NCBI GenBank assembly: GCA_030685065.1
Contig: JAUXQH010000022.1
Location: 62,001-126,000 of the forward strand
DNA: 64,000 nt
Reading direction: 5' to 3'
Source of the DNA: Pseudomonadota bacterium
GTDB taxonomy: Bacteria; Myxococcota_A; UBA796; SXON01
Shown here in pieces: positions 37,473 to 47,386 of this stretch. Both the position numbers and the translations under genes were made by a program. How positions within the stretch are numbered: the first letter of the stretch is position 1; each line of letters starts with the position of its first letter. The notes beneath the pieces are model-generated. The model was not told where the DNA came from. It did not search any database and saw only the letters and a list, made by a program, of their open reading frames with translations.

Positions 37473-39167
37473 CTACCAGAGCTGGTAGACAACCACGCGC
37501 TCATCCTCGGAGATGGGCTCGAACGCACGTCGAATGCCGGTCCACGCCGTGACGAACGTTTCGTCCATCAGCATGCTCTTGTGGAGCACGACGTACCGGA
37601 CCCCTTCCGCCCGCGCCACCTCGACGAACGCCGGCTTGTCGATCTCTCCGGAGCGGAGCCGCCGCCCCGCCGCGACGACGCGGAGGCCCACGCGGTTGAT
37701 GCCGCTGTTGAGCGACCCGGCGACCGGCTTCTCGTGGATCGTCTGCTCGAAGAGGAAGTTGCGGCCCGCCAGCACCGGCAGGTTCATCACGATGCCGTCG
37801 GGCCGATCGGCCAGCACGCTCACGGCCCCCTGGTCGGGGAGCGTGGTGACGCCGGGGAGCGCGCGCGCGGGCGACACGAGGACCACCTCGGCGAGCACGA
37901 GCAGCGCCCACGCCGGGCGGGCCCGGTCGGCCAGCACCGCGAGGAGCAGCGCGGACACGGTGGCGAGGCGGTAGAGGAGCGAGAGGGATGAAAACCCGGG
38001 AAGGTCCTCCACGATCGCGTAGGGGAGCGGGAGGGCGCGCCCCGCGACGTTCAGCGGGAACCCGTTGATGACGACCACCGGGCCCAACGCGAGCACGATG
38101 CCGCCGAGCACCGCGACCCACAACGCGCGCCGGCGCCCATGGCGAGCCGCCAGGAGCAGCAGCGCGAAGCCGAGGTAGGCGGTGTGGACCCGATCGGAGG
38201 GGTTGCCCTCGATGGCGGCGAAGTCGGGCGAGCGGAAGCTCCCCGGAAGCACGAACACCCGCGGATCCGCCCCGCCGAGCGTCCGCCGGATCCGCACGAG
38301 CTCCTCGGGGTTCTTGATGTCGACGAGGCCGTCCGGGGCCTCCGCGACCGAGCGGACGGCCCCCGCGAGCGGCACGGTGAGCGCGAGCCCGAGGACGATC
38401 GCCGGAAGGAGGCGGGCGACCACCGCGCGCCATGGCACGCCCTCCCAGCCGAACAGGAGGACCGCGACCGCGACCATGAAGGCGCCCACGCCGGCGTACC
38501 ACCCGGAGAACGCCACGAGGAACAGCGCGAGGCCGGCGAGCACGATGCGCCCGATGCCGCCCCGCTCCACCGCGGACACGATCGCCAGGACCGCGAGGGG
38601 CAGGAGCCCGGCGCTGATCGTCTCGCTCGAGCCGTTGTGGATGTGCGAGAGCACGATCGGCGCGCACTGGAACCCGATCCCGGCCACCCAGCCGCTGCCG
38701 CCGAGCCGCCGTCCGAGCCAGTGGGCCGCGGCCCCCGCGAGCCAGAGGTGCCCGATGACGAGGATCGCGTAGGCCGTGACCTCCCCGAACGCGGCCACGA
38801 AGGGAAAGCCGAGCAGGGCGTTGAGCGGATCCGCGATGACGATGCGGCCGCCGCCCGGAGGGTCGAGCAGCGTCGTGTAGACGGGGAGCGCGCCGCGCGC
38901 AAGGCCCTGGTGGGAGAACCAGAGGTTCCACAACGAGTTGAACGCGTCGGTGCGCACGCCGCCGGCCACCTGGTGCGCGGGGTCCGCCGCGAGGGGCCAC
39001 GTCAGCGCGAGGGCGCTGGCGAAGTAGGCGGCGACGGCCACGAGCGGCGAGGCGGCGAGGCGGGCGAGCCGCGCGCGGGGATCCAGCGGGGCCGCGGGCC
39101 TCCCTGGCGCGCTGGTGCGGGGGAGGGCCCCGTCCCCGCCGGACGCGCTCACTTGTCCCGCGATCAC
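37473..39167 (-). CDS. large polytopic membrane protein, glycosyltransferase-like
   Basis: This 564-residue inner-membrane protein has roughly ten to twelve hydrophobic helices after a short cytoplasmic start. Conserved-looking parts are GVRTDAFNSLWNLWFSHQGL and DPPGGGRIVIADPLNALLG in the first loop and a soluble C-terminal domain (ADRPDGIVMNLPV to the end). This layout resembles GT-C membrane glycosyltransferases of unknown specificity, but the usual acidic pair is not certain. GTG 39167 has CGGGAGAA upstream and overlaps the TldE-like gene's stop (GTGA). It is the third gene of the operon 42687-37473. Confidence 0.82.
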   Translation of the reverse strand: MIAGQVSASGGDGALPRTSAPGRPAAPLDPRARLARLAASPLVAVAAYFASALALTWPLAADPAHQVAGGVRTDAFNSLWNLWFSHQGLARGALPVYTTLLDPPGGGRIVIADPLNALLGFPFVAAFGEVTAYAILVIGHLWLAGAAAHWLGRRLGGSGWVAGIGFQCAPIVLSHIHNGSSETISAGLLPLAVLAIVSAVERGGIGRIVLAGLALFLVAFSGWYAGVGAFMVAVAVLLFGWEGVPWRAVVARLLPAIVLGLALTVPLAGAVRSVAEAPDGLVDIKNPEELVRIRRTLGGADPRVFVLPGSFRSPDFAAIEGNPSDRVHTAYLGFALLLLAARHGRRRALWVAVLGGIVLALGPVVVINGFPLNVAGRALPLPYAIVEDLPGFSSLSLLYRLATVSALLLAVLADRARPAWALLVLAEVVLVSPARALPGVTTLPDQGAVSVLADRPDGIVMNLPVLAGRNFLFEQTIHEKPVAGSLNSGINRVGLRVVAAGRRLRSGEIDKPAFVEVARAEGVRYVVLHKSMLMDETFVTAWTGIRRAFEPISEDERVVVYQLW

Positions 39168-40894
39168 TTCTCCCGGGGGGGCATCGGCAGGGCACGGGGC
39201 TCGCCGCCCGCGCTGCCGGCGATCTCGAGCTCGGTGATCAGCACGGAGGGCACGTCCCAGGTGGTCGCGAGCCCGCCGGTGGGCCCGATCTGGTACCGGG
39301 CGGGGCCCGGGGGCCCGTCCAGCATGTCGACCGGGCCGGTGTTCGCGCCCGCGAGCGCGATGTCGCGGAGCACGCGGCGGTCGACGCCGGAGAAGCGCAC
39401 GGAGCGTACGGGCTCGGTGCGGCCGTCGCCGTAGAGGCGGTAGGCCTCGTACGGAGGGGTGAGGCCGGCCATGGCGCCCTCGCCGGCGATGCCGACCTCG
39501 AGGCTCTCCACGAGCGCGGGCGGGGTCAGCGCGCGGATGACGAGCAGGTAGTCGCGTCCGGTCTGCGCGGCGAGGCGGAGGCCCGTGCGACGCATGCGCG
39601 CGTCCGGCACGCTCCGGTGCGGCGTGATCGTGACGACGCCGGGCACGGCGCTGCGCCGCTCCGCGCCGAGCGATCGCCCGTGGCCCGTGCTGCCCGCGAG
39701 ATCCTTGCGGGGAATGCGCGACATGAGGAGCTGGCGGAGCACGCCGTCCTCGACGAGCTCGACCCGATGGGCCGCCACGCCCTCCTGGTCGTAGGCATAC
39801 CGGCCGAGCACGTCGGCGTCGGTCGTGGGATCGTCGACCATCGACCAGCCCGCGGGGAGCAGGCGCCGGCCGATGCGGGCCGAGGGGGCGCCGCCCATGT
39901 CGACCATGCCGCTGCTGTCCTCCTCCATCGGCGGGGTGCCGACGACCTCGGCCGCGAGGAGCTGCGAGAACAGCTCGATGGCGGCGGGGCCCTCGAAGAG
40001 CACGGGCCCCAGGTAATCTTCCTCGACCGGCGCGGTGCGGAGCGAGGTGAGCCAGGTGCCGAGGGCGCGCACGTCGGCCGTCAGCTCTTCCTCGGGGGGA
40101 AGGTCCGCGAGGCTGCGCGCGAGCCAGCTCCGGGAGTCCATCACGGTCGAGCCGTCGGGCAGCCGGGTGGTGCCCTCGACGCGCACGATGGTGTAGCCGG
40201 TGGGGGTCCAGAGCCGGGTGCCCTCGCTGGTGAGGACGAGGCGCCGGCCCTGCCAGTCGCGCGCGATGGCCTGGCTGATCTCGACGTCTCCGAAGGTGGC
40301 GAGCTCGGCGGAGAGCCGCGCCACGAGGGCCTCGATGGCGGCCCGATCCGTCGGGGGGATCGCGGGCGCGGGGAGGGTGGCGACGACCGGAGGCGACGCG
40401 GTCCAGTCGGCGGGGCGGGGGATCGGGTTGTCCCGGCGGGCCGCCTGCTTCCGGGAGTACTGCTCGACGGCGTACTTGTACGCGGCGTCCGTCGCGAGCC
40501 AGATCTCGCGGCGGAGCGCGACCTGGGCGTCCTCGACGGGGAGGCGCCGCTGGACCACGCCGTCGGGCTCGCCGAAGGCGCGGAAGTTGGAGGAGTCGAA
40601 CGTCGCATCGCCGACGCGCACCTCGACGCGGAGGTTCCGGTAGGGATCCGCGCCGGTGGACACCAGGGCGCCCTGCTCCGCGAAGGCGTCGACCACGCGC
40701 CCGTCGAGCACGTCGTACGCGACGAGGAAGGGGGCAGGGGCGTCCGGGAGCCGGAGGCCGCTCATCGAGCGCGCGAGCTCCGCGGCGAGGGCGGTCTCGA
40801 CGGGGGGGGTGATCGCCGCGGCAGAGGCCCCGACGGCGGGGCTGTCCTCCGCGTGCGCCGGCAGGCAGACGGCGAGCAGGAGAAGCGACATCAT
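39164..40894 (-). CDS. exported TldE-like protein (metal motif absent)
   Basis: This 576-residue protein has a signal peptide (MMSLLLLAVCLPAHA) and aligns in order with the TldD-like protein upstream: GRRLVLTSEGTRLWTPTGYTIV, YLGPVLFEGPAAIELF, MVDDPTTDADVLGRYAYDQEG, LLMSRIPRKDLAGSTGHGR and VLITELEIAG. Where TldD has HExxxH, it reads EGPAAIELFSQLL, so it lacks zinc ligands, as TldE/PmbA subunits do. It probably forms the non-catalytic half of a heteromeric protease with the preceding gene. ATG 40894 overlaps that gene's stop (ATGA). Export is unusual for this family. Confidence 0.85.
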   Translation of the reverse strand: MMSLLLLAVCLPAHAEDSPAVGASAAAITPPVETALAAELARSMSGLRLPDAPAPFLVAYDVLDGRVVDAFAEQGALVSTGADPYRNLRVEVRVGDATFDSSNFRAFGEPDGVVQRRLPVEDAQVALRREIWLATDAAYKYAVEQYSRKQAARRDNPIPRPADWTASPPVVATLPAPAIPPTDRAAIEALVARLSAELATFGDVEISQAIARDWQGRRLVLTSEGTRLWTPTGYTIVRVEGTTRLPDGSTVMDSRSWLARSLADLPPEEELTADVRALGTWLTSLRTAPVEEDYLGPVLFEGPAAIELFSQLLAAEVVGTPPMEEDSSGMVDMGGAPSARIGRRLLPAGWSMVDDPTTDADVLGRYAYDQEGVAAHRVELVEDGVLRQLLMSRIPRKDLAGSTGHGRSLGAERRSAVPGVVTITPHRSVPDARMRRTGLRLAAQTGRDYLLVIRALTPPALVESLEVGIAGEGAMAGLTPPYEAYRLYGDGRTEPVRSVRFSGVDRRVLRDIALAGANTGPVDMLDGPPGPARYQIGPTGGLATTWDVPSVLITELEIAGSAGGEPRALPMPPREK

Positions 40895-42687
40895 TGGAGC
40901 ACCGTCGGCGCGACCAGGAGCGGCGGACGATCGTTCTCTTTTTCGTGGCGCTGCACTTCGACCTCGCCGACGAGCAGGGAGGGTGACGACGCGGACACCG
41001 GCACCCAGCCGCTCTCCGCGCCACACATCCCGTTGAAGACATCCCGGTCGTCCCCCGCCGCGAGGATGCGCGCGAAGGTGGTGAGCGGCGTGCCGATGAG
41101 GTCGACCCCGCGCACGAGCTGGTCGGGCCGACCGTCCGGGAACACCTTCCACACGGTCACGGGCTGGACGCTGAACGCGTTGACCTCGGCGCGCCCGGTG
41201 AACGTGAAGCCCCCGGAGATGTCGTCGAACACCAGGCCGAAGGGCTTGTTCTGCTTGCGCACTTCATCGAGGAGGCGCGCGCGGAGGGCCGCGTACGGCA
41301 TGGACTGCGAGGCCTCGACCATCAGGTTGCCCTGGCGCGCCACCACCGCGTTGCCCGGCTGCCGCCGGCCGTGGCCGTTCGAGCTCGGGAAGCCCGCGAT
41401 GGGCGAGCGGGAGAGCAGGAAGGTGCGCAGCACGCCGCGCTCCACGAGGCTCACGCGCTCGGAGGGCACGCCCTCGTCATCGAAGCGGTAGGCCCCGTTC
41501 AGATCGATCCCGCCGATGTTCGCGACGGTCGGATCGTCGACGACCGAGAGGAACGCCGGCAGGATGGGCTGGCCGACGCGGGAGGTGAAGGTCTGCCCTT
41601 CATCCTCGTCCTTCTGGCGGTGGCCCTCGACGCGGTGGCCGAAGATCTCGTGGAAGAACACCCCGGCCGCGCGACCGCGCAGGATCGCGGGGCCGGCGTA
41701 GGGCTCGACGAGGGGGGCCGCGCGCAGCTCGGTGAGCCGCTCGGCCGCGCCCTGCACCATCGCGAGGAGGCGCGCGCGATCGGGCAGGTGATCGACCGAG
41801 GCCACGTCCACATAGTCGTAGACCTGGAGCTTCATGCCGTCGTCCGCGGTCGTGGTCGCCCACGTCGCGACGCGGAGGTGGTGGGTCCCGTCCGCGATGC
41901 GCGTGCCCTCGTTCGTCGCGAGCCAGCGGCGCTGGTCGGTGGCGACGATCTGCACGGCGCTGTCGTGCACGGCGGGGTAGCGCAGGTAGAGCGCCGAGGC
42001 GTCCCGGACCCAGGCGCCCCAGGTGGCCTCGTCGATGGCGAGCGGCGGGCGGGGCGCGACGGCGACCGGAGTGGGCGCCGCCGAGAAGTCGTCCGAGCGG
42101 TCCTCCCGCTCGACCTTGACCGCGGTGTTCGCGCGGATCTTGATGAGCCGGCGGCGCGCGGCCCGGTACATGTCGTCCGTGCCGCGGAGGAGCAGCTCGA
42201 ACAGGGCGGTGCCGCCCTTGGTGGTCCCGCTCGGGCCGCTGTCCGCGAGGGGCGCGATGAGCGTCGGCCGCTGCACTTCGGACCACCACGAGGCGTCCCG
42301 GATCTTGTGCGTGTTGTCGAGCGTGCGCGAGCCGACCCGCACGTCTACGTCGGCGATGCGATCGTGCTCGTGGGACGCGCCGGCGGTGGCTCCGTGGGTG
42401 CCCTGGAGGGTCACCGAGCGCCGATCGGTGACGGCATACGCCACGTGGTACGCGCCATCCTCCCCGCTCCCGAGGTGCTGCTGCACGTAGGCCAGCGCGC
42501 GCTCCATCGTGGGGATCGGGTCGTCCCCGGGCGCCGCCGCCGCGGCTGGCGGGGGCGTGGCTCCAACCCGTAGCGGCGGGGTGTCCGCGCGGGCGTGGGG
42601 AGCGATGAGGGTCAGCGCGAGGGCACAGACCGTGGAGGGAAGCCCGCGTCGAACCGCGTGCAAGAGCGATGTAAGGGAGGTTGTCAT
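40891..42687 (-). CDS. exported TldD-family metalloprotease
   Basis: This 598-residue protein has a signal peptide (VCALALTLIAPHARADTPP) and the TldD zinc motif His346-Glu347-x3-His351 (HEIFGHRVEGH). Other family elements are ASVDHLPDRARLLAMV, SVVDDPTVANIGGID, FDDEGVPSERVSLVERGVL and a late cysteine (MCGAESGWVPVS) equivalent to the third zinc ligand. Known TldD/TldE act in the cytoplasm on unfolded or modified peptides such as microcin B17; this one should act in the periplasm or outside. It heads a coupled operon with the TldE-like and membrane protein genes. Confidence 0.9.
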   Translation of the reverse strand: MTTSLTSLLHAVRRGLPSTVCALALTLIAPHARADTPPLRVGATPPPAAAAAPGDDPIPTMERALAYVQQHLGSGEDGAYHVAYAVTDRRSVTLQGTHGATAGASHEHDRIADVDVRVGSRTLDNTHKIRDASWWSEVQRPTLIAPLADSGPSGTTKGGTALFELLLRGTDDMYRAARRRLIKIRANTAVKVEREDRSDDFSAAPTPVAVAPRPPLAIDEATWGAWVRDASALYLRYPAVHDSAVQIVATDQRRWLATNEGTRIADGTHHLRVATWATTTADDGMKLQVYDYVDVASVDHLPDRARLLAMVQGAAERLTELRAAPLVEPYAGPAILRGRAAGVFFHEIFGHRVEGHRQKDEDEGQTFTSRVGQPILPAFLSVVDDPTVANIGGIDLNGAYRFDDEGVPSERVSLVERGVLRTFLLSRSPIAGFPSSNGHGRRQPGNAVVARQGNLMVEASQSMPYAALRARLLDEVRKQNKPFGLVFDDISGGFTFTGRAEVNAFSVQPVTVWKVFPDGRPDQLVRGVDLIGTPLTTFARILAAGDDRDVFNGMCGAESGWVPVSASSPSLLVGEVEVQRHEKENDRPPLLVAPTVLQ

Positions 42688-42724
42688 CCGACCTGGGCGC
42701 CTCGTCCCCTATCCTGACAGTGTG

Positions 42725-43807
42725 ATGGGTGGAATGTTCTGGATCGGGCTTCTCGCGTGCGCCGTGGCGCCCCCCGCGGCCGCGCCTGCCCGCCCGACAC
42801 TCGGGGTTGCGGTTCCGCTTTCGGGGCCCGACGCGGCGCTCGGCGCGGCGGCCCTCGACGGGGCCACGCTCGCCGCCGGCTCCGACGTGGACGTGCTCGC
42901 GGTGGACGACACCGTGCCCGGCGCCGTGGCGCGGCTCGCCGGACTGCCCGACGTCTTCGGGGTCGTGGCCCACGTGGTGCGCGGCACCGCGGAGGACTCC
43001 GCGCCGGAGTGGCTCCGGACGAACGTACCGGTGGTCGTGGCGGCCCCGGGCACGTTCACCGGCCTGCCGCGCGTCGTCCCGCCGATCGACCAGTGCGCCC
43101 GCTGCGCCGGACTCTTCCTCGACACGAACTTCTGGGTGCGGACCGACGGCTCGCCCGGCGGGATGGTCGCCGGGCAGGCGCTCCTCGACGCGGTGCCCGA
43201 CCACGCGCTCGGGATGGACACCGTCGACCCGGCCCATGTCGCGGGCCAGGCGGCCAAGATGGCGGGCCGGAGCCGCACGGTGGTGTGGACGGGAGACGCC
43301 GCCGCGGGCGGAAACTACCTGCGCGCGCTGCGGAGCACCGGCTCCGAGGCGCCGTTCCTGGGGGTCGGGCTCTACGATCACCGCTTCCTCGCCGCGGCGG
43401 GGGCGTCGGCGGAGGGCGCGCGTGTCACCAGCCTGGGCCGCCCCGCTCGGGACCGCGCGTTCGTGGACGCCTTCGTCGCGAAGCGCGGCGCCACGCCGGC
43501 GGGCCCCGCGGTGGACGCCTACGAGGCGGCGACGCTGCTCGTCGCAGCGTGGCGAGCGGCCGGAAGCGTCCATACGGACGCGGGATCGCCCGTGGAGCGC
43601 ACGAAGGTGAGCACCGCGCTCGGCACGGTGGTCGCCGACGGCGCGAACGGGCCGATGTACCTCGGCTCCGACGGCGTGCTCCTGCCGGTGGTGTGCGCGA
43701 CCTTCACGGTGAAGGACGGCGCGTTCACCGTGGAGCGGATCGCGTCGGAGGCGGATCTCCTGACGGAGCCGGAGCCGGAGCGGAAGCGGCTGCGAGGAGC
43801 TGAATGA
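42725..43807 (+). CDS. periplasmic binding protein-like (type 1 fold) exported protein
   Basis: This 360-residue protein has a hydrophobic start (MFWIGLLACAVAPPAAA) and a type-1 periplasmic binding fold as in branched-chain amino acid receptors (LGVAVPLSGPDAALGAAALDGATLA, VDAYEAATLLVAAWRAAG). A CARC pair occurs mid-protein. No ABC permease is nearby, so it may be a sensor or enzyme-associated receptor rather than a transporter part. The start is ATG 42725, with GTG 42722 and ATG 42734 as alternatives. It diverges from the TldD operon across 37 bases, suggesting shared control. Confidence 0.78.
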   Translation: MGGMFWIGLLACAVAPPAAAPARPTLGVAVPLSGPDAALGAAALDGATLAAGSDVDVLAVDDTVPGAVARLAGLPDVFGVVAHVVRGTAEDSAPEWLRTNVPVVVAAPGTFTGLPRVVPPIDQCARCAGLFLDTNFWVRTDGSPGGMVAGQALLDAVPDHALGMDTVDPAHVAGQAAKMAGRSRTVVWTGDAAAGGNYLRALRSTGSEAPFLGVGLYDHRFLAAAGASAEGARVTSLGRPARDRAFVDAFVAKRGATPAGPAVDAYEAATLLVAAWRAAGSVHTDAGSPVERTKVSTALGTVVADGANGPMYLGSDGVLLPVVCATFTVKDGAFTVERIASEADLLTEPEPERKRLRGAE

Positions 43808-43808
43808 A

Positions 43809-44708
43809 TCAGGGGGTGCGGGCGGCTTCCTGGAAGGAGCCGCCGGTTGTGTAGCCGAAGTCGACGATGTCACGATTCGCGGTGACCGCGGCGCCGACGC
43901 TCCATTCAACCTCCACATCTACGAACACGCCCTCCGGCTCGTGGTCCCAGAGCTCTTCGTCGTCCAAGGCAGAGTTGTCATCGAAGAACGTCGTCCAGCA
44001 CACGACTTCGCCATCCAATGCTACGCCACAGGTGTAGTCCCAGCCCGCCGAGATGGTGCTGAAGCGTACCCCTTCGGGCGGATCGGTGTACATCGAGTTG
44101 CCCCAGCAGTGGGGGATCCCCTCGGCGCCGAGGACGCAGGCGTGGAAACGTCCGACCGCGAGCTGCTCCCAGGCGCCTTCGGGCCATCCGTTGACGGTGC
44201 ACTCTTCGGGGTCGCAAAAGCACAGGATCGTAGCGTCCTCGAGCAGTCCGCACGCACCATCGTTCCCGACCTCAAGCGCCGTGAACACGACATCCGTGGG
44301 CGTCCTGGCTGCCAACCCCTCTCGGGACCAGCACTGTGCATGACCCTCCAGGTCAAGGGCGCAGGCGCCGCCGAGGCTGACGGAAAGCGATTGGAAGCTC
44401 CCGCTCGGCGCAGAGGAAACGGTGAGGGCGATCTCTTCAGGCACATCCGAACCGGTCCAACAGGAGATGCTCCCATCCATCTCGATTCCGCACACGTACC
44501 CCCCGCCCGCGTCAATAAACTGGTATTCGTGAGCGGGTGCGGGCCCGAGCCACGCGGCATCCTCGCCCCAGCAGACCGGCTGGTAGTCGCGGGTGAGCGC
44601 GCACGTAAACCCTACTCCTACAGCCACATCACGGGCCATCGCGCCGGAATCCTCGGCCTCTGGCGCGGCGCAGGCAGCGAGGAGGAAGGCCAGCGAGGAG
44701 AGGGTCAC
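43809..44708 (-). CDS. RCC1-like repeat lipoprotein
   Basis: This 299-residue protein starts at GTG 44708 (MTLSSLAFLLAACAAPEAE, lipobox LLAAC). The rest is a series of about 40-50-residue repeats each carrying G-x-x-CAL/CGI, acidic residues and a CW motif (FTCALTRDYQPVCWG, GYVCGIEMDGSISCW, ACALDLEGHAQCW, CVLGAEGIPHCWG, TCGVALDGEVVCW). This resembles RCC1-type beta-propellers, with Cys-Cys pairs suggesting disulfide-stabilised blades. The start overlaps the stop of the preceding GH-like gene (GTGA). Its codon use is less GC-rich than the window average. Confidence 0.8.
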   Translation of the reverse strand: MTLSSLAFLLAACAAPEAEDSGAMARDVAVGVGFTCALTRDYQPVCWGEDAAWLGPAPAHEYQFIDAGGGYVCGIEMDGSISCWTGSDVPEEIALTVSSAPSGSFQSLSVSLGGACALDLEGHAQCWSREGLAARTPTDVVFTALEVGNDGACGLLEDATILCFCDPEECTVNGWPEGAWEQLAVGRFHACVLGAEGIPHCWGNSMYTDPPEGVRFSTISAGWDYTCGVALDGEVVCWTTFFDDNSALDDEELWDHEPEGVFVDVEVEWSVGAAVTANRDIVDFGYTTGGSFQEAARTP

Positions 44709-47380
44709 GCGAAGACCAAGTGGTCCGCGTCGGTGAGGACGCAAATCGGGCACGCCGCATAGGCAGGCCCAGCTTGGTGGAGAGTGAAATATAGGTACGA
44801 GATCCCGCGGGCATTTTCGCGCTCCCCAAAGTTCACGGCCACGGCCTCACGCCATTCAGGATCGAGCGGATCATCGTCGCCAAAGTACCAGTTGGCGCTG
44901 CCCGCCTTGTACCCGTTGTGGTCCGTCGCGTCGTCCCCAGCAACCGTTACCTCTGGTATCAGGGGCAAGAAGCGATACCCGCGCCCACCGGTGTCGTACA
45001 GAGTCACGTCCGCCGGAGCAGTGGTCCCGTCGCCCTCCGGATGATGACAAGAGGAATCGGAGTATTGATCCAGCCAGATGAGCCATGCGAAGCGGTAGGG
45101 CTCAGCGACGGGCGTACCGTCGGGGTCGCGGGACAGCGGGGCCCGCATCCTGAGTCGCACCGCCGTCCGTCCTCCCTCATTGACGTGAAGGGTAACCCCG
45201 TTGTTCCTGGCCTGCCCGAACAGCCAAACGAGCCGGCGAAAGGAGTACCACGCCGGGCGACAGTAGGCGCCGGTTGCTTGGAAGTGGTCGTAGGATGACA
45301 CGGTTGATTCGAACAGGTCGTTGTGAAGCCCGGACGCTAGCACCTCCCCTCTCCATTGCGAGACAACCCCGTCCTCGACCTTTAGGGGCTTTAGCAGATG
45401 GCAGAACCAATATACGTGGGCCACTCCCGCGATGCGGGCGACGGTTAGCAGGCGCACGAGCATGGCAGCCTGAAATACTTCGTTGGTGCCCTCGTAGTAC
45501 GCTTTCTGGAGCGCGGCACTATCCGTTCCTTCGGGCCACGAAGCGGCGAACCCGATCTCCCCCAGTGAGATGGTAACGCCAAACCCCGCAGCTCTTAGCG
45601 GTGTGACCACCTCGTCGCGCATAGCGTACACGTCGGCGGCGAGGCGCTCAGCATCAAAATAGAGAAACGTCCCAGGGCCGACCTCGAAGAGGTCTGTGCC
45701 AATCCGCTTGTTCACGTCGACATTGTAGCCGTGATACCAATGAAATCCCACCTCATGGACGAGATCGCGCGCGGTCAATCCGAGCGGGTCCTCCGCTACG
45801 CTGGAATACGGCGGCCAATACCACCCAGCGCTTTCGCAGGTGTCCACCCATTCGGCCACCTCATCTGGGACCGAGGCGAGGCCGAGCCTTTCGAGAAGGA
45901 GAGCCCGTTGGAACTCGTGCCACAGCTCCGTCTCTGCCTGCATGCCGATGAGGATCGCGTTGCGGAGCCACACCCGACGAGCCGACGCCAGATCGTCCCA
46001 CCTGCAGCCGTCCGAGCCGACTAACTCTGCATCCACTGGCTTGGACGAGAGCAGCTCCGCCGCGCGGAACTTCATCTGGGGGAGGAGGCGCCGAAAAGGG
46101 CCGGCAATGAGCGCCATGTATCGCCCTGCCTCGCGCGCGCCGAGCTCGGCGCGGATCGCGTCGATGTCTCGATCGACAGGATGCATCTCTGCGAGCTGGG
46201 CGGCGCTGCTGGGGATCCGGTACAGGCCATCAATCTCGTTGCCCAACTCGATGAACTCCACCACGTCATGAACACTGGCCTCGCCTCCGGTGGCTGCCCT
46301 GAGCACCTCGTCAATCCGAACGAGGTACTCCGCAACGCCCGTGCAGAAGGCCGCGATCCCGAGGCTCTTCCGCCGCGCGCACTCTCGCATGTACGCCGAG
46401 GTGCTGAAGCCCTCGCTCTCGCGCGTGGGCCAGACGTGGATACAGTACTTCTCGTACAGCGCCTCATCCGGGTCAACGGCTGCACCGCCATGGCCATGGT
46501 ACCACAAGTGCCAACCTTTGTCCGAGGCTAGGCGCACCCCCTTCTGTTGCACGGGCCGAGCACGTACAATGTCAGGCCACGTCCCCTCTGGCGGCTCGAT
46601 ATCCGAGTTGACACCGCCTTTGTCGCCAATGTTTGCCGCGAGGGGAGACCCCCCTCCGGGGTGAAACGGCGTGAGCGTCACGCGGATCCCAGCAGCCAAG
46701 CATGCCAGCAGGAACTCGGTCAGGTACCCAAACACCTTGAACGAGTTCTCACGAAGGTCAGCAAGCAACGCCGCGGGCGGGGGCACCTGTTTGCCGTACT
46801 GGAACGAGGGCTCGGAGGGCTCCTCCTTATCTTCCAGTTCTCGTGGGCCAGTCGTCGGATAGACAGAGCCCCAGTACACGTCGCAGAACTTCACCCGCCG
46901 GATGTGTCCGGCCCCCATGTCCGCAATGTCGGCGACCATCTGTTCGAAGGACCCGTAAATCGACGCGTTGTCGGAGCCCGGTTGAGGAAACATGCCCTCG
47001 GAAACCCCGAACACCGGGTCAGGCTCGACATGCTCCTCGTCTCCCCCGTGCCAGTCACCCGGTTGCGCGTTCACATCATCAAGCGCCGGCCCGATGTCGG
47101 CGGCTCCCTTGCGAGCGCTCCCGCCCCGCCCCGCCAAGCGGGCCAGCACAGCCGCGAAGGCGGCGTCCTCCGACTCCCCGCGCCCGTGCGGCGCGAGCCC
47201 TCGCGCCCGAAAGGCAACGAACAGCGCACCTATGTCGAAGTCGCGGCCACCCCTGGTCGTCAGCTTGGCGCGAAGGGGGTCCAGCGTCTCCTCTCGGATC
47301 TCGGGCTCGAACGCAGGCGTCAGCTTCCACTGCCACGTCTTGGCGTCGAACTCCCGCACCTCGATGCAGCGCGGACGCAC
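44705..47380 (-). CDS. unassigned large protein with clan GH-A glycoside hydrolase-like features
   Basis: This 891-residue protein has no signal peptide. I recognise no named family, but the middle looks like a clan A TIM barrel. A strand end has Asn381-Glu382 (FIELGNEID, acid/base position), then HWYHGYN near 547-553, then Glu608 (VTISLGEIGF, nucleophile position), then Trp658 (HVYWFCHLL). Earlier GIRVTLTPFHPGG fits strand 3. About 120 N-terminal and 200 C-terminal residues flank it; the C-terminal part looks beta-rich. GTG 47380 has GAGGCG upstream. Base composition is clearly lower in GC than neighbours (60 bases at 45661 hold 35 G+C). The enzyme role is inferred. Confidence 0.72.
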   Translation of the reverse strand: MRPRCIEVREFDAKTWQWKLTPAFEPEIREETLDPLRAKLTTRGGRDFDIGALFVAFRARGLAPHGRGESEDAAFAAVLARLAGRGGSARKGAADIGPALDDVNAQPGDWHGGDEEHVEPDPVFGVSEGMFPQPGSDNASIYGSFEQMVADIADMGAGHIRRVKFCDVYWGSVYPTTGPRELEDKEEPSEPSFQYGKQVPPPAALLADLRENSFKVFGYLTEFLLACLAAGIRVTLTPFHPGGGSPLAANIGDKGGVNSDIEPPEGTWPDIVRARPVQQKGVRLASDKGWHLWYHGHGGAAVDPDEALYEKYCIHVWPTRESEGFSTSAYMRECARRKSLGIAAFCTGVAEYLVRIDEVLRAATGGEASVHDVVEFIELGNEIDGLYRIPSSAAQLAEMHPVDRDIDAIRAELGAREAGRYMALIAGPFRRLLPQMKFRAAELLSSKPVDAELVGSDGCRWDDLASARRVWLRNAILIGMQAETELWHEFQRALLLERLGLASVPDEVAEWVDTCESAGWYWPPYSSVAEDPLGLTARDLVHEVGFHWYHGYNVDVNKRIGTDLFEVGPGTFLYFDAERLAADVYAMRDEVVTPLRAAGFGVTISLGEIGFAASWPEGTDSAALQKAYYEGTNEVFQAAMLVRLLTVARIAGVAHVYWFCHLLKPLKVEDGVVSQWRGEVLASGLHNDLFESTVSSYDHFQATGAYCRPAWYSFRRLVWLFGQARNNGVTLHVNEGGRTAVRLRMRAPLSRDPDGTPVAEPYRFAWLIWLDQYSDSSCHHPEGDGTTAPADVTLYDTGGRGYRFLPLIPEVTVAGDDATDHNGYKAGSANWYFGDDDPLDPEWREAVAVNFGERENARGISYLYFTLHQAGPAYAACPICVLTDADHLVFA

Positions 47381-47386
47381 TGCGCC

